Positions 1-8,283 of a stretch of DNA of 22,671 nucleotides are shown piece by piece. Both the position numbers and the translations under genes were made by a program. The stretch covers positions 1-22,671 of the IMG/VR virus record IMGVR_UViG_3300008117_003517; one strand, given 5' to 3'. Each line of letters begins with the position of its first letter. The stretch's first letter is position 1. Source of the DNA: a virus. The notes beneath the pieces are model-generated. The model did no database searches. It saw nothing but the letters and a program-made list of their open reading frames with translations, and was not told where the DNA came from.

Positions 1-30
1 AACATTTGGATATACGAAATCACACAAGCG

Positions 31-40
31 GGATAAATAC
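31..40 (+). promoter_or_regulatory. T4-like late promoter box
   Basis: GGATAAATAC matches the T4 late element TATAAATA except at the first base. The same (G/A)ATAAATAC motif precedes other virion-type genes here, at about 920 and 3879. It would start a transcript near 46 that serves the gene at 131. The 90-nt leader holds a GCTCG-GAG-CGAGC hairpin (87-99) and two TTAGGCA direct repeats (61-67, 76-82), of unknown meaning. Confidence 0.6.
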
Positions 41-130
41 AGTTTAACAGGCAAAACATATTAGGCATTTCTAACTTAGGCACATGGCTCGGAGCGAGCA
101 CTTGACTTAACATACAAGGAACATGCCATA

Positions 131-436
131 ATGGCCACAACAGCAGAACGACTTGGTGTAGTAGAAACCAAGGTAGCAAACCTAGACGAAAAATTAGACG
201 AGATCAAAGTTGATGTCAAAGACATGCACGACTGTCTAGATAAAACTCGCGACAGCGTCATGGCCAAATTAGAAGACATGTATGGTGCAAGCTGTCAACA
301 ACACAGCGAATTGGCCAGTAAAATTACAGAATTAGAAAAATTTAGACAGAAATGGATCTATATGACTGCCGGAGGCGTAGCAGTATTAGGATGGGTGTCA
401 GGGCATATGGATCTAGTTGCCAAGATATTCAATTAA
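131..436 (+). CDS. Small coiled-coil membrane-anchored protein (XhlA-like)
   Basis: 101 aa. Residues 1-75 are charged and heptad-like (the pattern VETKVANLDEKLDEIKVDV), predicting a coiled coil. A single hydrophobic segment follows at about residues 77-94 (WIYMTAGGVAVLGWVSG), with a short tail. This layout resembles XhlA-type haemolysin/holin-accessory proteins of phages, but I cannot show homology; a membrane-tethered structural protein is equally possible. The start at 131 has an upstream AAGGAA. A nearer ATG at 123 opens only two codons. A late-type promoter lies at 31-40 and a hairpin terminator follows at 458-478, so the gene looks monocistronic and late-expressed. Confidence 0.7.
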   Translation: MATTAERLGVVETKVANLDEKLDEIKVDVKDMHDCLDKTRDSVMAKLEDMYGASCQQHSELASKITELEKFRQKWIYMTAGGVAVLGWVSGHMDLVAKIFN

Positions 437-457
437 CAACAAATGCTCACTTAAATA

Positions 458-478
458 AGGGCCATAGGTCCTTTTTTT
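458..478 (+). terminator. Rho-independent terminator abutting the next start codon
   Basis: AGGGCC-ATA-GGTCCT forms a 6-bp stem (one G-U pair) followed by seven further T residues, directly before the ATG at 479. It would end the 131-436 transcript. A late-like box TTAAATA (451-457, one mismatch) would place a start site near 463-464, after the left arm, so such a transcript would lack the hairpin. Confidence 0.7.
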
Positions 479-919
479 ATGACTAACATTTCTAAACGCT
501 TAGAGCAAGTAGTTAGTTCTGCACAACAAAAATTAATTGAAAAACATCAGATTCTTCCAATTAAAGTTGCGGAAGGCATTCTTGTAGGTGATGTTTTGAT
601 AGTCAGTGAAGGAACAGTTAAACATCTAAAATATCAAAACGAGTATTTGTACAAAGACATATACTTAAACGCAGCCGCCATACGAATTGCCAACATGCTG
701 GCAGTGAACAAACAATCAGTACAAGCAGATAATCTATACAGACTGGATCAAGAATACGGTCGTTGGTATCACGATAGCCAGCTGCTAAGAGCACAATATC
801 AACGTTCTATCAATAATCAAGATCATGACCGAGCAGACACCTTATGGGCTAGATACTGTGAAAGCCGTGATCGTGCTGTAAATGCTAAAAATATTGTACA
901 ACGATTGGCTTCTATCTGA
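479..919 (+). CDS. Phage protein of unknown function
   Basis: 146 aa, not recognised. The N-terminal third looks mixed alpha/beta (residues about 25-65, with GILVGDVLIVSEGTVKHL). The C-terminal half is helical and rich in Q, R, D and Y. No catalytic motif, signal peptide or membrane span is visible. The frame is closed by TAA at 452 and the first ATG is 479; the next Met is about residue 73, so 479 is the only sensible start. No Shine-Dalgarno sequence is visible because the T-run of a terminator occupies that position. Followed by a late-type promoter overlapping its stop codon. Its place beside virion-type genes suggests a late role; this is inference. Confidence 0.75.
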   Translation: MTNISKRLEQVVSSAQQKLIEKHQILPIKVAEGILVGDVLIVSEGTVKHLKYQNEYLYKDIYLNAAAIRIANMLAVNKQSVQADNLYRLDQEYGRWYHDSQLLRAQYQRSINNQDHDRADTLWARYCESRDRAVNAKNIVQRLASI

Positions 920-927
920 ATAAATAC
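918..927 (+). promoter_or_regulatory. T4-like late promoter box
   Basis: GAATAAATAC overlaps the TGA of the preceding gene and lies 26 nt before the ATG at 953. It matches the motif at 31-40 and 3878-3886, and would drive the coupled three-gene unit 953-3122. Confidence 0.6.
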
Positions 928-952
928 ACTATCACTCTGGACCCTTTGAAAT

Positions 953-2482
953 ATGAAAACTACAGACCTTTTTACAAATAATAGATCAGCAAAAAGACTC
1001 AATGAATCTTTGGCAAAAACATTTGGGCAAAAACTAAACCTAGAATCGTTTAGCATTGAACAACTTGAAGATGCACGTAATAAATTGCGTACACAGATCT
1101 ACACAGCTCGAAGTGGTTCAAACTTCAACGAAACAGTTGAAAACGAAACACTAAGCAAAGCACAGTTCATGCACGATGCTATTGTTGCAGAGCTAATGGA
1201 TCGTAACGAACCCATTGTAGATACTACAGTACAAGAAGAAGCACAAGAGTTCTTTGTAATGCTCTTAGGTCCACGTTCCGGTCAAAGCGATCCATATCAA
1301 GGTCCTTTCAGTAGTCCAGACGAAGCACAGGCATGGATTGACACCGAAGCACCTAACCCGGAAGATTACGAAGTAGGCGAGTACCCTGCCGGACAATTTG
1401 GTCAATACGATAATGGCCAAGAAGTAGCAGCGCAAGAAGGTATGACTGAAGGTGGCAACTTTGACGAACAAGAACTATTAGATGTCCTTAAGGCATTTGA
1501 TGAGCAAATGAATGAACGTGGTGGTTACGGTGAACCTGACTTCGAAAAAATTATAACAGCATTGGACAATGGTGATGTTGAATCTGCTATCGATATAGTA
1601 TGGGATGCCTACAGTGATCAAGACGGTGGCGAAATTGACATGAACGATGCTATTGAAGACCTTGAAGGCGAATTCAAGTTTCTTGTACACAGCAACCCTC
1701 AACAACGAGTTAGTTCCACCCGTCCACTTGTCATTCGAACTGATGACAAACGTGCCACTTTCAATCAAGGCGAAAGTCTGCAGAATGAAGCGTACATTAA
1801 CAATGCAGAAGATGCAATTAATCTACTAGCAGCAATTAGAAAACAATCCAAGATGGCAGAACGTGGCGGCGGCGAACCAGTCCGTCCAAATCAATTGGTC
1901 AATGACCTTTGGGATGTCATGCAATGGATCGAAGCCAACATGAAAGAATCAATTGAAACAGAATCAAAAAATACAGGAGATAATATGCGTAATCTAAGAG
2001 AAGGTGAAATCCAGCAAGCGTCTGCGATTGTCACAGCAAAGACAATGGTTGACAGAGTTGGTCGTTGGATTGAAGAGCTTTCTGGCATGGAGAACGACAC
2101 TCTATTGCAGTTAGGTGATTCAATCCGTGATGAGATGGGACAAGAACAGGCCAAGGCATTTATTCAAGCAGTGGCTCCAGCAATTCAACAGGCTCTAGAC
2201 ACACTAAAAGGCACACGTGATACACTGTCAACTGGTGTACGTAGTCTTGCTAGTGGTGAACAACCCGCAGACATGTTGGGTGCAGAGCCAGGTGCCGATA
2301 TGGCCGCTCCAGCAGAACCAGATGCTATGAATGCAGAACCAGGTGCTGATATGGACGCTGAACCAGCAGCCGACGATTTTGCTGCTGCTGAACCAGCAGC
2401 AGGTGGCATAGGTGATGCAGGACGTGAACAGCGTGAAAGCATTGACCGTCAGAGCCGTTTGTTAAAAGTTCTAGCAGGATGA
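953..2482 (+). CDS. Acidic, Ala/Pro-rich likely virion or prohead-associated protein
   Basis: 509 aa, not assigned to a family. Residues 1-85 are helical (KRLNESLAKTFGQKLNLE, then QLEDARNKLRTQI). A compact segment at about 100-145 contains FFVMLLGPRSGQSDPYQG. Residues 170-240 are very acidic, 340-430 helical, and 430-490 form a low-complexity tract with repeated AEPGADM and AEPAA units. The short basic N-terminus with LNE and LNLE sites recalls the L/I-x-E sites cut by the T4 prohead protease gp21 in internal and scaffold proteins, but this is only a resemblance. It overlaps the next gene by ATGA, indicating translational coupling. A late-type box lies upstream. Scaffold or internal head protein is possible; confidence in function is low. 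Confidence 0.75.
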   Translation: MKTTDLFTNNRSAKRLNESLAKTFGQKLNLESFSIEQLEDARNKLRTQIYTARSGSNFNETVENETLSKAQFMHDAIVAELMDRNEPIVDTTVQEEAQEFFVMLLGPRSGQSDPYQGPFSSPDEAQAWIDTEAPNPEDYEVGEYPAGQFGQYDNGQEVAAQEGMTEGGNFDEQELLDVLKAFDEQMNERGGYGEPDFEKIITALDNGDVESAIDIVWDAYSDQDGGEIDMNDAIEDLEGEFKFLVHSNPQQRVSSTRPLVIRTDDKRATFNQGESLQNEAYINNAEDAINLLAAIRKQSKMAERGGGEPVRPNQLVNDLWDVMQWIEANMKESIETESKNTGDNMRNLREGEIQQASAIVTAKTMVDRVGRWIEELSGMENDTLLQLGDSIRDEMGQEQAKAFIQAVAPAIQQALDTLKGTRDTLSTGVRSLASGEQPADMLGAEPGADMAAPAEPDAMNAEPGADMDAEPAADDFAAAEPAAGGIGDAGREQRESIDRQSRLLKVLAG

Positions 2483-2757
2483 AATTTTTTGACATTACCA
2501 ACGAGAGCGACTTCTTAAAAATTAGAGAACTTGCTCCCGCAGTGGCTCCAGGAACTCCTGGTGCGCCATTAGGTGCCCCGCCCCCAGGTGCTGCACCTGC
2601 TGGTAGTGCTCCACCACCTGATCCACAGATGCAACAGAAAATGATGGCTCAACAGGCGTTGGATAGACAAAATCAAAAGAAACAGATCCAAGATCAAATA
2701 AAATCAAAGCAAGAAGAACTTGCTGAATTACAAAAACAATTGGCAGCTATAAAATGA
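2479..2757 (+). CDS. Small Pro/Ala-rich coiled-coil protein
   Basis: 92 aa. It starts MKFFDITNESDFLKI, followed by a Pro/Gly/Ala linker (about residues 18-48) and a Gln/Lys-rich helix (about 50-92, QIKSKQEELAELQKQLAAI) that looks like a coiled coil. No family is recognised. The start overlaps the stop of the upstream gene (ATGA) and its own stop overlaps the next start (ATGA), so three genes appear co-translated. Its first residues resemble those of the next protein (MRFFEF), which suggests a shared N-terminal signal or related origin. An assembly or scaffold role is inference. Confidence 0.7.
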   Translation: MKFFDITNESDFLKIRELAPAVAPGTPGAPLGAPPPGAAPAGSAPPPDPQMQQKMMAQQALDRQNQKKQIQDQIKSKQEELAELQKQLAAIK

Positions 2758-3122
2758 GATTTTTTGAATTTAGTGGTGACGATGAAGGCGATAGATTTGT
2801 TATGGTTCTTAGAAACTATATTGGTCGTGCCGCAAGTAAAAAAGCACCAGCTAAATTAAATTGGAACGGCCTAAACAAAGTATTGGCCACAAATGGATTT
2901 GAGTTAACAGCAGACTATGAAACGTTCAAAGCTATGTACGACTCAATTCCAACTATCCAACAAATGGTTAAGAACTTCAATGCCGACGGAATTGAACTCA
3001 ATGTTCCTGGCGCACCAGATGAAGAACCAAAAGGTGACGGCACACAAACTCCAGCAGATAGTCAAGCTGCTGTAGATAAAATAGCAGCGTCGGCAGCTCC
3101 CCAACAACTAGCTCAGGCTTGA
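2754..3122 (+). CDS. Phage protein of unknown function, MRFFEF N-terminus
   Basis: 122 aa. It starts MRFFEFSGDDEGDRF. A folded helical part at about residues 10-80 includes KLNWNGLNKVLATNGFELTADYETF and IQQMVKNF. A disordered acidic and Ala/Gln-rich tail follows (about 85-122). I recall proteins of this layout as uncharacterised in T4-like phages of aquatic bacteria, but I cannot verify that here. It is coupled to the upstream gene by ATGA. The TTGACA of the exonuclease promoter overlaps its last codons, so the late-type unit ends here and an early unit begins. Confidence 0.75.
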   Translation: MRFFEFSGDDEGDRFVMVLRNYIGRAASKKAPAKLNWNGLNKVLATNGFELTADYETFKAMYDSIPTIQQMVKNFNADGIELNVPGAPDEEPKGDGTQTPADSQAAVDKIAASAAPQQLAQA

Positions 3123-3147
3123 CAAACTAAAATTTTTACTGTAATAT
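3119..3147 (+). promoter_or_regulatory. Early sigma70-type promoter for the exonuclease gene
   Basis: TTGACA (3119-3124), a 17-nt spacer and TAATAT (3142-3147). The -35 overlaps the TGA of the preceding gene. The start site would fall at the exonuclease ATG (3155), giving a leaderless or nearly leaderless transcript. Confidence 0.7.
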
Positions 3148-3154
3148 ATACAGT
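3138..3154. promoter_or_regulatory. Operator-like palindrome over the -10 region
   Basis: ACTGTA-ATATA-TACAGT is a perfect 6-bp inverted repeat covering the -10 element and ending one base before the start codon. It resembles the gammaproteobacterial LexA box (CTGT-N8-ACAG), but the spacing here is CTGT-N7-ACAG. A repressor bound here would block the exonuclease promoter. Confidence 0.45.
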
Positions 3155-3874
3155 ATGAATATTACTCCACCTCCGTTCGTTGAACGATTCCAATACAAAA
3201 ACTGTGTTCAAATAAACGACCCTGTGACACGTAAACGTGTTTACAAAACTCCAGACGGCGAAAGCCTACCCTCTGTGACCACTATCCTTTCAGCAACAAA
3301 GGATATGACTCACCTAAATGAATGGAAGAATCGCATAGGTCATGCTAAAGCACAACAGATAACCACAGAAGCTGCTGGCGTAGGTACAGCTATGCATGCC
3401 AATCTAGAACGTTTCTTGATTGGCGAGCAACGACAGCCTGGCAACAATCCTGTGCATGTACAGGCCAACAAGATGGCTGATGTGATTATTGCTAACGGAC
3501 TTAGCAAAATGGACGAAGTATGGGCTATGGAACAAAGTTTATACTTTCCAGGATTATACAGTGGAACTACTGACCTAGTTGGGGTATATGAAGGACAGCC
3601 ATGCATTGCAGACCATAAGCAGACTAACAAGCCTAAGAAAGCAGAATGGGTAGAAGATTACTATCTACAACTAACAGCGTATATATTGGCTCACAATGAA
3701 GTCTACGGCACTGACATGAAGCGTGGTGTTATCTTTATGTGTTCAAGAGACCTACAATATCAGCAATTTGACCTAACTCCCGATAACTTTAACAAGTATC
3801 AAGATATGTGGTTAAACAAGGTAGAAGAGTACTACACAACGGGCTTACAAGGCTACAAGCAACTGCTCACCTAA
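3155..3874 (+). CDS. PD-(D/E)XK exonuclease, Cas4/RecB-like
   Basis: 239 aa. The motifs of the RecB/Cas4-type nuclease superfamily are visible in order: a lid helix with GTAMH (His81), a strand ending in Asp140 (YSGTTDLVG), the core Asp153-x-Lys155 (CIADHKQTNK) and the QxxxY motif (Gln172, Tyr176 in QLTAY). These residues bind the metal ions and cut DNA, so a role in end resection, recombination or host DNA breakdown is expected. The size fits small phage exonucleases. It has its own early promoter and an operator-like palindrome upstream, unlike the late virion genes on each side, so it is probably made early. No other nuclease or helicase gene adjoins it. Confidence 0.87.
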   Translation: MNITPPPFVERFQYKNCVQINDPVTRKRVYKTPDGESLPSVTTILSATKDMTHLNEWKNRIGHAKAQQITTEAAGVGTAMHANLERFLIGEQRQPGNNPVHVQANKMADVIIANGLSKMDEVWAMEQSLYFPGLYSGTTDLVGVYEGQPCIADHKQTNKPKKAEWVEDYYLQLTAYILAHNEVYGTDMKRGVIFMCSRDLQYQQFDLTPDNFNKYQDMWLNKVEEYYTTGLQGYKQLLT

Positions 3875-3877
3875 TAA

Positions 3878-3886
3878 GATAAATAC
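3878..3886 (+). promoter_or_regulatory. T4-like late promoter box
   Basis: GATAAATAC just after the exonuclease stop and 21 nt before the tail-spike ATG at 3907. It is the same motif as at 31-40 and 918-927, consistent with late expression of a tail gene. Confidence 0.65.
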
Positions 3887-3906
3887 CCTATAACGGGAAT
3901 ATATCT

Positions 3907-5499
3907 ATGGCAGTCGTGCAAATCTCAAAAATTCAGGTCCGAAGAGGATTAAAAAATTCAGGAATTGGCGTTCCTCAACTAAGCTCGGCAGAATTTGCAT
4001 GGGCAGTTGATTCACAAGAACTATTCATTGGTAATGGATCCCTCGCTGAAGGTGCTCCTTACGTGGGAAATACCAAAGTTTTAACTGAGCATGACAATAT
4101 TCTAGAATTAGCTTCTAGTTATAGATTTGCTGAAACAGAGCCTTCTATTACAGAAAGCATTCCTAGAAGCCTACAAACTAAACTAGATGAATATGTCAGT
4201 GTGTTGGATTTTGGTGCAGTACCCGATGGCTCTTCTGATTGTACCGCAGCGTTTCAGAATGCGTTAAACAATCTATTCCAAAATGCAAATTCAATATTCA
4301 AAAAAACTTTATTAATTCCTAACGGAACTTATACATTTGCCAACAATCTAAGAATACCTAGTACAGCAGTTATTCGAGGTGAAACTCAAAACGGTGCAAT
4401 TTTAAATATAGGCAATAACAATATCTTGTTTGTTACAGAAAATGGATTAGAAGTTGGAGATTTCAACAGTAGTAATCGTCCCCGTAATGTAAAGATTTCA
4501 AACTTAACCATTCAACACGATTTAGGTCAAACAGTATTGACAGGTGTAGGAGATAGTGAACTTGACAACGTTCGATGGGTGTCAACTTACATGTTAGGTG
4601 ATGCACTCACAGGCCTAGTCGAAGATAACACTGCATCACTATATTGGGAAAATTCGCTTGCTGGTACAAAAGTAACCAACATTAAAATAACAGACTGCAT
4701 TTTCGAATCAACACCACTGGCTATTAGATCAGATCAGATCACTATTGACCCAAGCTCACCGCCTAGGTTTGATACCAGCATTACTTTTGATGGTACTAGG
4801 TTTGTTGGTTGCGATACTGCTATCGTAATTAACGGTGTACTAGGACAAGAAAATCTTTGGAGAATAAATGATTGTGAATTTGAAGAAATTGCATATCATG
4901 CTTTCAAATCAGATTTTGGTACAGGTACTATAATCCAACGATCACGATTTATCAATTGCGGAAATAACACTAACACAGCGGCCACTCCGATATCTAGTAT
5001 TGTTAAGTTCGGTGAGAAGAGTGGTAATGCTGTCATTGACTGTTCGAGCAACAGACATCAAGAAGCAGGCTTCACTGCGGTGTCAACCAAGTACGCAATT
5101 ACAGAAGTTGAAAACGCCAATCGAACAAGTCTAGTTGACATGAACTATGATGATATTTTCTTATCAGACGGTTTTAAACCACTAGCAGTATTCAGTGCAT
5201 TCAATAGATACACATACATAGATTATGTTTTGCAATTGGGCGATCATGCTCGAGCAGGACAGATAGTAATAACAGTAAACGAGTCGTTAGGAGAGTTTTC
5301 CTTTACAGATAACTATTCATACTCGACTTTATACTCAACAACTCCAGAGGGGATTCTTATGACAAATTTTGTTTTTAATGTAGAATTAAAAGACAACGAC
5401 GGCGATAGTGGAATAGAGACACTATTATTATCATACCGAAATCCGAACGCTTCTGGAAGAACCGGAACGGTATCATACTCGATATCGTACGGTGTTTGA
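3907..5499 (+). CDS. Tail spike/fibre with pectate-lyase-like beta-helix
   Basis: 530 aa. The first 65 residues (VQISKIQVRRGLKNSGIGVPQLSSAEFAWAVD in two parts, then LFIGNG) resemble the N-terminal domain of phage fibre and Mtd-type receptor-binding proteins. Residues 97-116 carry SVLDFGAVPDGSSDCTAAF, the classic opening of pectate-lyase-3/tailspike right-handed beta-helices. Residues 120-440 are strand-rich repeats with Asn and Ile ladders. The last 80 residues would form a C-terminal trimerisation or receptor-binding domain. Expected role: host surface recognition, perhaps with polysaccharide lyase or hydrolase activity, though no active site can be named. A late-type promoter and GGGA ribosome site precede it; the next gene overlaps its end by 8 nt. 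Confidence 0.85.
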   Translation: MAVVQISKIQVRRGLKNSGIGVPQLSSAEFAWAVDSQELFIGNGSLAEGAPYVGNTKVLTEHDNILELASSYRFAETEPSITESIPRSLQTKLDEYVSVLDFGAVPDGSSDCTAAFQNALNNLFQNANSIFKKTLLIPNGTYTFANNLRIPSTAVIRGETQNGAILNIGNNNILFVTENGLEVGDFNSSNRPRNVKISNLTIQHDLGQTVLTGVGDSELDNVRWVSTYMLGDALTGLVEDNTASLYWENSLAGTKVTNIKITDCIFESTPLAIRSDQITIDPSSPPRFDTSITFDGTRFVGCDTAIVINGVLGQENLWRINDCEFEEIAYHAFKSDFGTGTIIQRSRFINCGNNTNTAATPISSIVKFGEKSGNAVIDCSSNRHQEAGFTAVSTKYAITEVENANRTSLVDMNYDDIFLSDGFKPLAVFSAFNRYTYIDYVLQLGDHARAGQIVITVNESLGEFSFTDNYSYSTLYSTTPEGILMTNFVFNVELKDNDGDSGIETLLLSYRNPNASGRTGTVSYSISYGV

Positions 5500-5926
5500 T
5501 CTTTACGGAAACGAAAGATTAATCAAGTGGAAACAGTTTAGAGATAGTTTAGAACTTAGCAATACGCCATTGAGCGATGTTGCCGAATTCTGGAGCCATG
5601 CTCCATTTGTTAATCCTTTCTTAGACCCCAAACAACCAGATACATGGCCCGATCCGTGGCATTTGGTAATCGACGGCAAACTCGATGATCTTGCTATTTG
5701 TCTCGGTATGCTGTATACTATTAAATTAACACAGCGGTTTACTGATACTGTTTGTGAGATACATATGTCTATGCTTCCCAAAGATCGTTATTCGAAATTC
5801 TTTTTAGTAGCAGATAACTCTGTATTAAACTACGAACCTAGGATAGCGCATGATCTTAAAGTTTTACATCAAATTCAAACCGACATAGTGTGGTCCGGCC
5901 CAGCATTACCTATAAATATCAAATAA
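5492..5926 (+). CDS. Phage protein of unknown function next to tail fibre
   Basis: 144 aa, starting at GTG (5492) inside the end of the tail-spike gene. The frame has no earlier start that would not overlap much further. It is Trp- and Pro-rich (WSHAPFVNPFLDPKQPDTWPDPWH) with a helix containing DDLAICLGMLYTIKLTQRF. No catalytic motif, signal or membrane span is obvious. I recall this MFDLYGNERLIKWK-type protein as an uncharacterised protein of aquatic T4-like phages, but cannot verify this. Overlap with the spike gene suggests co-translation, perhaps as an assembly or chaperone partner; that is inference. Confidence 0.7.
   Translation: MFDLYGNERLIKWKQFRDSLELSNTPLSDVAEFWSHAPFVNPFLDPKQPDTWPDPWHLVIDGKLDDLAICLGMLYTIKLTQRFTDTVCEIHMSMLPKDRYSKFFLVADNSVLNYEPRIAHDLKVLHQIQTDIVWSGPALPINIK
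5911..5918 (+). promoter_or_regulatory. Possible late promoter before nrdA
   Basis: An exact TATAAATA lies in the last codons of the preceding gene, 21 nt before the nrdA ATG. It matches the T4 late consensus fully, but it falls in coding sequence, so chance is possible. No early promoter is visible before nrdA. Confidence 0.4.
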
Positions 5927-5939
5927 AGTAGAGACATAG

Positions 5940-8261
5940 ATGGAAATTACAGTAATTAAAAGAAATGGTCAAAAAGAGCCTCTGACTATTGAAAAATGGC
6001 AGGCACAGATTGCAAAAGTTTGTAGTGGCATTGCTGATGTTAGTCAGAGCATGATTGAAATTAAAGCACAGCCACACTTCTATGATGGCATCACCACTCG
6101 AGAAGTTGACGAGATCACTCTACGTGCTATCGTAGATCTAATCGATGTAGAACAAAATCCCGACATTGGTCATACTAATTATCAATACGTAGCAGGTAAA
6201 CAGCGTGTGAGCATGTTGCGTAAAGATGTGTATGGAAATTATATTCCTCCTCACCTTTACGAAATTGTAAAGACTAATGTGGCCACTGGATTATACACAC
6301 CCGAATTGTTGCAGTGGTACAACGAAGACGACTGGAACAAAATGAATGATATGTTAAATCATGAGAAAGACGAAACATATTCATACGAAGCCGTTGAACA
6401 ATTAATTGAGAAGTATCTAGTCAAAAATCGTGCCACAAAGGAGATTTATGAAACACCTCAAATTCGTTATATGGTTGCAGCCGCGACTGTCTTCCATAAA
6501 GAAGAACCTAATGCAGCCCGTATGCGTTACATCAAAGAGTACTACAACGCGGCTTCAGATGGCTTGTTTACTCTTGCTACACCTGTCCTGGCTGGGCTCG
6601 GGACTCCTACTAAACAGTTTTCTAGTTGTGTTCTTATCCGCAGTGACGACGATCTGGATAGCATATTTGCTTCTGGTGAGATGATGGCCAAGTATGCTAG
6701 CAAGCGAGCTGGCATTGGTTTGGAGATTGGTCGTCTACGTCCACTAGGTAGCCCCATCAGAGGTGGCGAAATCATGCACACAGGTATGATACCTTTCTTA
6801 AAGAAATGGTTTGGCGACCTACGCTCATGTTCACAAGGAGGCATTCGTAATGCAAGTGCTACTGTATTCTATCCTATTTGGCATCATCAGTTTGATGATC
6901 TTATTGTACTTAAAAACAACCAAGGAACAGAAGAAACCCGAGTCCGTCATATGGATTATGGGGTTGTGCTTAGTGCTTTCTTCTGGAGACGATTCCGAAA
7001 CAAAGAAGACATAACCTTCTTTGATCCTAACGAAGTACCGGACTTATATGAAGCCTTTTATAAAGATGCTGCTCTGTTTGAAGAGCTCTATGTCAAGTAC
7101 GAAAAACAAAAAGGCCTCCGTAAGAAAACAATGAGTGCCGAGGAAGTGTTCAAGAGTGGTATACTAAAAGAACGCACAGACACGGGTCGAATATATCTCG
7201 TGTTCATTGATAATGTAATGAACCAAGGACCTTTTGATCCAGAGTATCATACGATTTATCAAAGTAACTTGTGTTGTGAGATCCTATTACCCACACGTTC
7301 ATTTAAGCGATTAGACGACGATAGTGGACGCATAGCGTTATGTACACTGGGATCTATCAACTGGGGATCGTTCCGTAATCCAGAGGATATGCGTAGAGCC
7401 TGTAGGATTCTACAACGTAGCCTGTGTAACATTCTTGACTATCAAGACTTCTTGTCGATACAGAGCAAACTGTCTAACGACGAGATTCAGCCATTAGGTA
7501 TTGGTGTTACTAATCTTGCCTACTGGCACGCCAAACGTAGTTTACGCTACGGAGAAAAGGATGCTCTACAAGAAGTTAAGTCGTGGATGGAGCATCAGGC
7601 CTACTATCTAACAGAAGCTACGGTTGAGTTAGCTAAAGAAAGAGGTGCCTGTGGCGAGAGTGCCAAAACACGATACGGCCAAGGTGTATTCCCCTGGGAA
7701 CTACGTGCTAAAGGTGTTAATGAGTTAGCAGATTTTGCTCCTGAGTTAGACTGGGAAACACTACGCACAAATATGAAACAGTACGGTGTTCGTAATGCAA
7801 CACTAATGGCAATTGCTCCTGTTGAAAGTTCCAGTGTTGTTATTAACTCAACTAACGGCATTGAAATGCCTATGAGTCTGATCAGTGTTAAAGAATCAAA
7901 AGCAGGATCATTTGTACAAGTTGTACCTGAGTATCATAAGTTAAAGAGCAAATATCAAATGATGTGGGAACAAACTGATTGTGATGGCTATATTAAAACA
8001 GCAGCAGTACTAGCCGCTTATGTTGATCAATCAATTTCAACCAACACATTTTATAATCCAGCGCACTTTGCTGATCGTAAAATTCCAACTACATTAATTG
8101 CCAAAAATCTAATGCAAGCACATATGTGGGGTTTAAAAACATTCTATTACAGTTTGATTAACAAACAAGGTAGCAAGGCAGTCGCTGAAGAAGCACCAAC
8201 TATGGGACTATCTCCAATCAACTTCGACGAGGAAGAAGATTGTGAAAGTTGTAAACTATAG
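5940..8261 (+). CDS. nrdA: Class I ribonucleoside-diphosphate reductase, alpha subunit
   Basis: 773 aa, the usual length for NrdA. It reduces ribonucleoside diphosphates to deoxy forms for phage DNA synthesis. An ATP-cone begins at residue 3 (VIKRNGQKEPLTIEKW). Catalytic residues align with E. coli R1: Cys230 (FSSCVL), Asn443/Cys445/Glu447 (SNLCCEI) and Cys468 (ALCTLGS). The Tyr pair 736-737 (TFYYSL) continues the radical path to NrdB. The C-terminus ends in Cys768-x-x-Cys771 (CESCKL), the redox shuttle reduced by thioredoxin or glutaredoxin, and a glutaredoxin gene follows nrdB. It looks intact, with no intron or intein. The gene is 22 nt from nrdB, so one operon nrdA-nrdB-grx is likely. Confidence 0.97.
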   Translation: MEITVIKRNGQKEPLTIEKWQAQIAKVCSGIADVSQSMIEIKAQPHFYDGITTREVDEITLRAIVDLIDVEQNPDIGHTNYQYVAGKQRVSMLRKDVYGNYIPPHLYEIVKTNVATGLYTPELLQWYNEDDWNKMNDMLNHEKDETYSYEAVEQLIEKYLVKNRATKEIYETPQIRYMVAAATVFHKEEPNAARMRYIKEYYNAASDGLFTLATPVLAGLGTPTKQFSSCVLIRSDDDLDSIFASGEMMAKYASKRAGIGLEIGRLRPLGSPIRGGEIMHTGMIPFLKKWFGDLRSCSQGGIRNASATVFYPIWHHQFDDLIVLKNNQGTEETRVRHMDYGVVLSAFFWRRFRNKEDITFFDPNEVPDLYEAFYKDAALFEELYVKYEKQKGLRKKTMSAEEVFKSGILKERTDTGRIYLVFIDNVMNQGPFDPEYHTIYQSNLCCEILLPTRSFKRLDDDSGRIALCTLGSINWGSFRNPEDMRRACRILQRSLCNILDYQDFLSIQSKLSNDEIQPLGIGVTNLAYWHAKRSLRYGEKDALQEVKSWMEHQAYYLTEATVELAKERGACGESAKTRYGQGVFPWELRAKGVNELADFAPELDWETLRTNMKQYGVRNATLMAIAPVESSSVVINSTNGIEMPMSLISVKESKAGSFVQVVPEYHKLKSKYQMMWEQTDCDGYIKTAAVLAAYVDQSISTNTFYNPAHFADRKIPTTLIAKNLMQAHMWGLKTFYYSLINKQGSKAVAEEAPTMGLSPINFDEEEDCESCKL

Positions 8262-8283
8262 TACTTGCATCAGGAAATTATAA

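Noticed and set aside
2270-2410. GCAGAACCAGGTGC-type repeats in the 3' part of the 953-2482 gene as a regulatory repeat
   Set aside because: They encode the in-frame AEPGADM low-complexity tract and are explained by protein repetition.
2185-2442. Open frames on the - strand opposite the 953-2482 and other genes
   Set aside because: They are reverse shadows of strongly biased coding sequence, lack ribosome sites and promoters, and every convincing gene in the window is on the + strand.
3138-3154. Calling the palindrome a true LexA box
   Set aside because: The half-site spacing is seven, not eight, and the likely host groups with permuted tmRNA often use different LexA motifs; kept only as a generic operator-like site.
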